Positions 62,099 to 64,000 of a stretch of DNA of 64,000 bases are shown in pieces. The position numbers were made by a program, and so were the translations under genes. The DNA lies in assembly GCA_020638655.1 (NCBI GenBank), contig JACKIC010000007.1:186001-250000 (forward strand), in the 5' to 3' direction. The notes under the pieces are model-generated. The model was not told the origin of the DNA, ran no database searches, and saw nothing but the letters and a program-made list of their open reading frames with translations. Within the stretch, counting starts at the first letter, position 1. Every line of letters starts with the position of its first letter. The DNA is from Planctomycetota bacterium. Lineage in GTDB: Bacteria > Planctomycetota > UBA1135 > UBA2386.

Positions 62099-62922
62099 GA
62101 CGCCCCTCCGCGCCAGCGGCGCACGCGCGCCAGCGCGCGGAACCAGTTCTCCTCCGCGGTGATCTTCTGCGCGGGCGGTGCCGCCGCCACCGCGAACGCG
62201 TCGGCGGCGCCGTGCGCGTCGCCGGCCGCGAGCAGCGCCAGCCCCAGCCAGTAGTGACTGCGGTGGCCGCCGCCGTGCCGCGCCTGGTGCTTGCGCAGCA
62301 CCTCGACGGCCTGTTGGTGGTGATCGGCGAGGTCCAGACAGCGCCCCAGGTAGAGCAGCGCGTCGCCGAACGCGTGTCCCGGGTCGAGCTCCTCGGCGCG
62401 CGCGAACGCGGCCGCGGCGACGCCGAGCTGGCCGTGCCGGAACATCGCCAGACCCAGGTGGTGGTGCGCGGCAGCCATGTCGGGCTCCATCTCGAGCGCC
62501 GCCTGCAGGTGCGGCAGCGCCAGCGAGAACTCGCGGCGCAGCAGTGCCAGACGACCGACCTCGTAGTGGCGCTGGGCGGAGGCGAAGTGCTCGAGCTCAC
62601 CCATGGCGCGCAGCAGCGGGCCGCGGTCGCTGGTCAACGACAGCCGCAGCTCGTTCCAGCGCAGCCGCAGCCAGGCGGGCACCGGCGGGAACAGCAGCGC
62701 CGCCAGCGCGAGCACAGCGCCGGCGCCGAGCGCCAGCCGCGTGACCCAGACCGTGCCGCGATGCACGAGCTGCACCGCCAGGTCGGGGTCGCTGCGGGAC
62801 ACGAGCCAGAGCGCGGGCGGCACGGCCGCCACCAGCCAGATCAGCAGCAGCGCGAGCCGCTGGCCGGCCGGCAGGGGCACGGGGACGCGGGGCCCTTCGG
62901 CCGGTGCGCCGACCTCAGGCAT
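62095..62922 (-). CDS. Membrane-anchored TPR protein
   Basis: A 275-residue protein with two N-terminal membrane segments (LALLLIWLVAAVPPALWLV and WVTRLALGAGAVLALAALLF). About four to five TPR units follow in the soluble part (YEVGRLALLRREFSLALPHL, AHHHLGLAMFRHGQLGVAAA, LLYLGRCLDLADHHQQAVEV, YWLGLALLAAGDAHGAADAF). The start overlaps the asparaginase-domain gene by 8 bases and the stop overlaps the rhomboid gene, so the three genes are one tight operon. It is probably a scaffold that brings partners to the membrane, possibly the rhomboid. Confidence 0.8.
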   Translation of the reverse strand: MPEVGAPAEGPRVPVPLPAGQRLALLLIWLVAAVPPALWLVSRSDPDLAVQLVHRGTVWVTRLALGAGAVLALAALLFPPVPAWLRLRWNELRLSLTSDRGPLLRAMGELEHFASAQRHYEVGRLALLRREFSLALPHLQAALEMEPDMAAAHHHLGLAMFRHGQLGVAAAAFARAEELDPGHAFGDALLYLGRCLDLADHHQQAVEVLRKHQARHGGGHRSHYWLGLALLAAGDAHGAADAFAVAAAPPAQKITAEENWFRALARVRRWRGGAS

Positions 62923-63460
62923 CGCCGCCCTGCGGTTCGCGCACGAACGTGCCCCGTTCCTTGTCCTTGCGCACGCCGGGGAACCGCAGCACCTGATTGT
63001 GCATCGCCACGTAGACCCCTGGCGGCATCACCTGCACCGCGAGCAGCGCCTCGGTCATGTTCTGCGGCGCGTCGCTGTTGCGCATCACGTAGGGGCGCAT
63101 CGCCCCGGTGAGCACGATCGGCACGCGCGGCGTGCCGAGCTGCGCGCAGATCCGGTCGCCGGTGGTCGCCAGGCGGTCGGTGCCGTGCACGATCACGACC
63201 CCGTCGTGGGCCGCGGCCATCGACGCCGCGGTGCGGGCGATCAGCTCGTGGTCCTGGGGGGTCATCTCCAGGCTGTCCTTGTTGAGCAGGGGCACGCGCA
63301 CGATCTCGACGCCGTGCAGCTGCAGGCTGGCCAGCACCACGTCGAGCACGCTGGCCCGGTTGTCGAGGACCCCGGCGAGCTCGTCGTAGGTCTTCTCGAT
63401 GGTGCCGCCGGTCGAGATCAGGGCGATGCGCTTCTTGGTGGCCACGTGGGCGGGCAGCAT
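62915..63460 (-). CDS. Short asparaginase-domain protein
   Basis: A 181-residue protein corresponding only to the N-terminal domain of L-asparaginases (usually ~330 residues). KKRIALISTGGTIEKTYDEL holds the first catalytic Thr (TGGTI), and GVVIVHGTDRLATTG the second Thr-Asp (HGTD). VPIVLTGAMRPYVMRNSDA is the LTGA(M/Q)-type strand. The C-terminal domain and its Ser/Glu contacts are absent. Standalone proteins of this length exist in other bacteria. Amidase activity is possible but unproven. ATG 63460 is chosen; GTG 63445 is the alternative. Confidence 0.8.
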   Translation of the reverse strand: MLPAHVATKKRIALISTGGTIEKTYDELAGVLDNRASVLDVVLASLQLHGVEIVRVPLLNKDSLEMTPQDHELIARTAASMAAAHDGVVIVHGTDRLATTGDRICAQLGTPRVPIVLTGAMRPYVMRNSDAPQNMTEALLAVQVMPPGVYVAMHNQVLRFPGVRKDKERGTFVREPQGGDA

Positions 63461-63542
63461 CGCGCATCGGCGCGCGGTTCGCCAGCGGCAGTCGCGGGTT
63501 GCCCTTGCCTGTCCGAAGCCGGCGGCTACGCATGTCGCCACG

Positions 63543-64000
63543 ATGGACTGGGCTTCGACAGTTGCGGTGGCGATGGTGGCGGCGTTGCTGTTCGGTTACG
63601 CCGCGCGGCGGCTCGGCCTGTCGCCGCTCGTCGGCTACCTGATCGCAGGCGCCGCCATCGGACCGCACACGCCGGGCTTCGTCGGCGACGTGCAGCTCGC
63701 CGGGCAGCTCGCCGACGTCGGCGTCGTACTGCTGATGTTCGGCGTCGGCATGAGCTTCTCGTTCGGCGACCTGTGGTCGGTGCGCCGACTGGCCTTGCCG
63801 GGGGCGTTGCTCGCCGTGCTCGCGGCAGTTCTCGGCGGCGCCTTCGTCGGTGCGGCGCTCGGCTGGTCGCTGTCCAGCGGTCTGCTGCTGGGCATGTGCC
63901 TGGGCACCGCGTCGACGGTGGTCATCGTGCGCGGTCTGCTCGAACTCGACCTCATGAAGTCGCCCGTGGGCCGGCTCGCCATCGGCTGGTCGGTGGTGGA
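63543..64000 (+). CDS. CPA2-family cation:proton antiporter (3' end outside window)
   Basis: From ATG 63543 the frame is open to the right edge (152 codons). SPLVGYLIAGAAIGPHTPG is the conserved first part of KefB/YbaL-type antiporters, followed by LADVGVVLLMFGVGMSFSF and a helix with CLGTASTVVIVRGLLELDLM, where KefB relatives have a very similar A.STA.V...L motif. At least four membrane segments are visible. Sodium or potassium exchange for protons is expected; the NAD-binding domains would lie beyond the window. Divergent from the asparaginase-domain gene. Confidence 0.88.
   Translation, partial: MDWASTVAVAMVAALLFGYAARRLGLSPLVGYLIAGAAIGPHTPGFVGDVQLAGQLADVGVVLLMFGVGMSFSFGDLWSVRRLALPGALLAVLAAVLGGAFVGAALGWSLSSGLLLGMCLGTASTVVIVRGLLELDLMKSPVGRLAIGWSVV

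Noticed and set aside
59526..62600. A 1024-codon minus-strand frame covering gltX
   Set aside because: gltX is certain on the plus strand; the minus frame has shadow composition and also crosses the rhomboid and TPR genes in the wrong frame.

Overview
The window is very GC-rich and densely coded on both strands. Its content points to a Gram-negative planctomycete (phylum Planctomycetota). The signs are a sulfatase with the CxPxR active site, secreted FG-GAP and carboxypeptidase-regulatory-like proteins, an ECF-type sigma factor carrying a membrane segment and a huge extracytoplasmic tail, LpxA, and large secreted proteins sharing one C-terminal domain. Assignment to a particular lineage (one related to Poly30, Pla163 or Saltatorellus) is from memory of similar proteins and is only an inference. 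No mobile element, prophage or CRISPR array is visible. This looks like core chromosome with some lineage-specific genes.

Layout. 1-7.3 kb: end of a secreted beta-sandwich protein, an RlmI-like rRNA methyltransferase, a PepSY membrane protein plus a Cys/His-rich small protein behind a Fur-box-like palindrome, and the sigma-factor fusion. 7.3-9.6 kb: thiS-thiG-CPBP protease-gamma carbonic anhydrase, tightly packed. 9.7-17.5 kb: FG-GAP lipoprotein, sugar nucleotidyltransferase, amidohydrolase, larE, M28 peptidase, lipoprotein. 17.6-25.4 kb: information processing (ffh, rpsP, maf, rpmE, prfA, prmC) interleaved with unknown genes, then a PilZ protein. 25.5-31.5 kb: ssb, sulfatase, a frameshifted phosphodiester glycosidase, a large helical exported protein. 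31.5-40.5 kb: GNAT protein, glnS, two tandem secreted paralogues, and a divergent membrane Fe-S protein with a TPR tail. 40.5-46.7 kb: phoD, then the methionine operon hom-metX-metB under a clear SAM-I riboswitch, then lpxA. 46.7-52.4 kb: sodium:solute symporter with a 50-residue partner, UvrD-type helicase overlapping a sigma-54 activator without a DNA-binding domain, and an unknown gene. 52.6-64 kb: a secreted thioredoxin-like protein interrupted by two in-frame TGA codons, a gluzincin-like protein with a degenerate active site, crcB, an oligopeptide-binding protein, tRNA-Ala(GGC), a tail-anchored coiled-coil protein, a histidine phosphatase, gltX, an asparaginase-domain/TPR/rhomboid operon, and the start of a CPA2 antiporter.

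Many neighbouring genes overlap by 4 bases (ATGA or GTGA), so translational coupling is common. Shine-Dalgarno sequences are patchy: some genes have strong ones (58050, 52605, rpsP), while others (rlmI, ffh) appear to have a promoter whose -10 box lies only 7-8 bases before the start codon, which suggests leaderless mRNAs.

The points most worth following up are the in-frame TGA-TGA followed by a perfect hairpin at 52677-52711, the membrane-tethered sigma factor at 4313-7225, and the Fur-box/PepSY/small-protein unit at 3007-4226. Two genes are disrupted (28.2 kb frameshift, 52.68 kb stops). If the assembly comes from error-prone reads, both must be checked before any biology is built on them.
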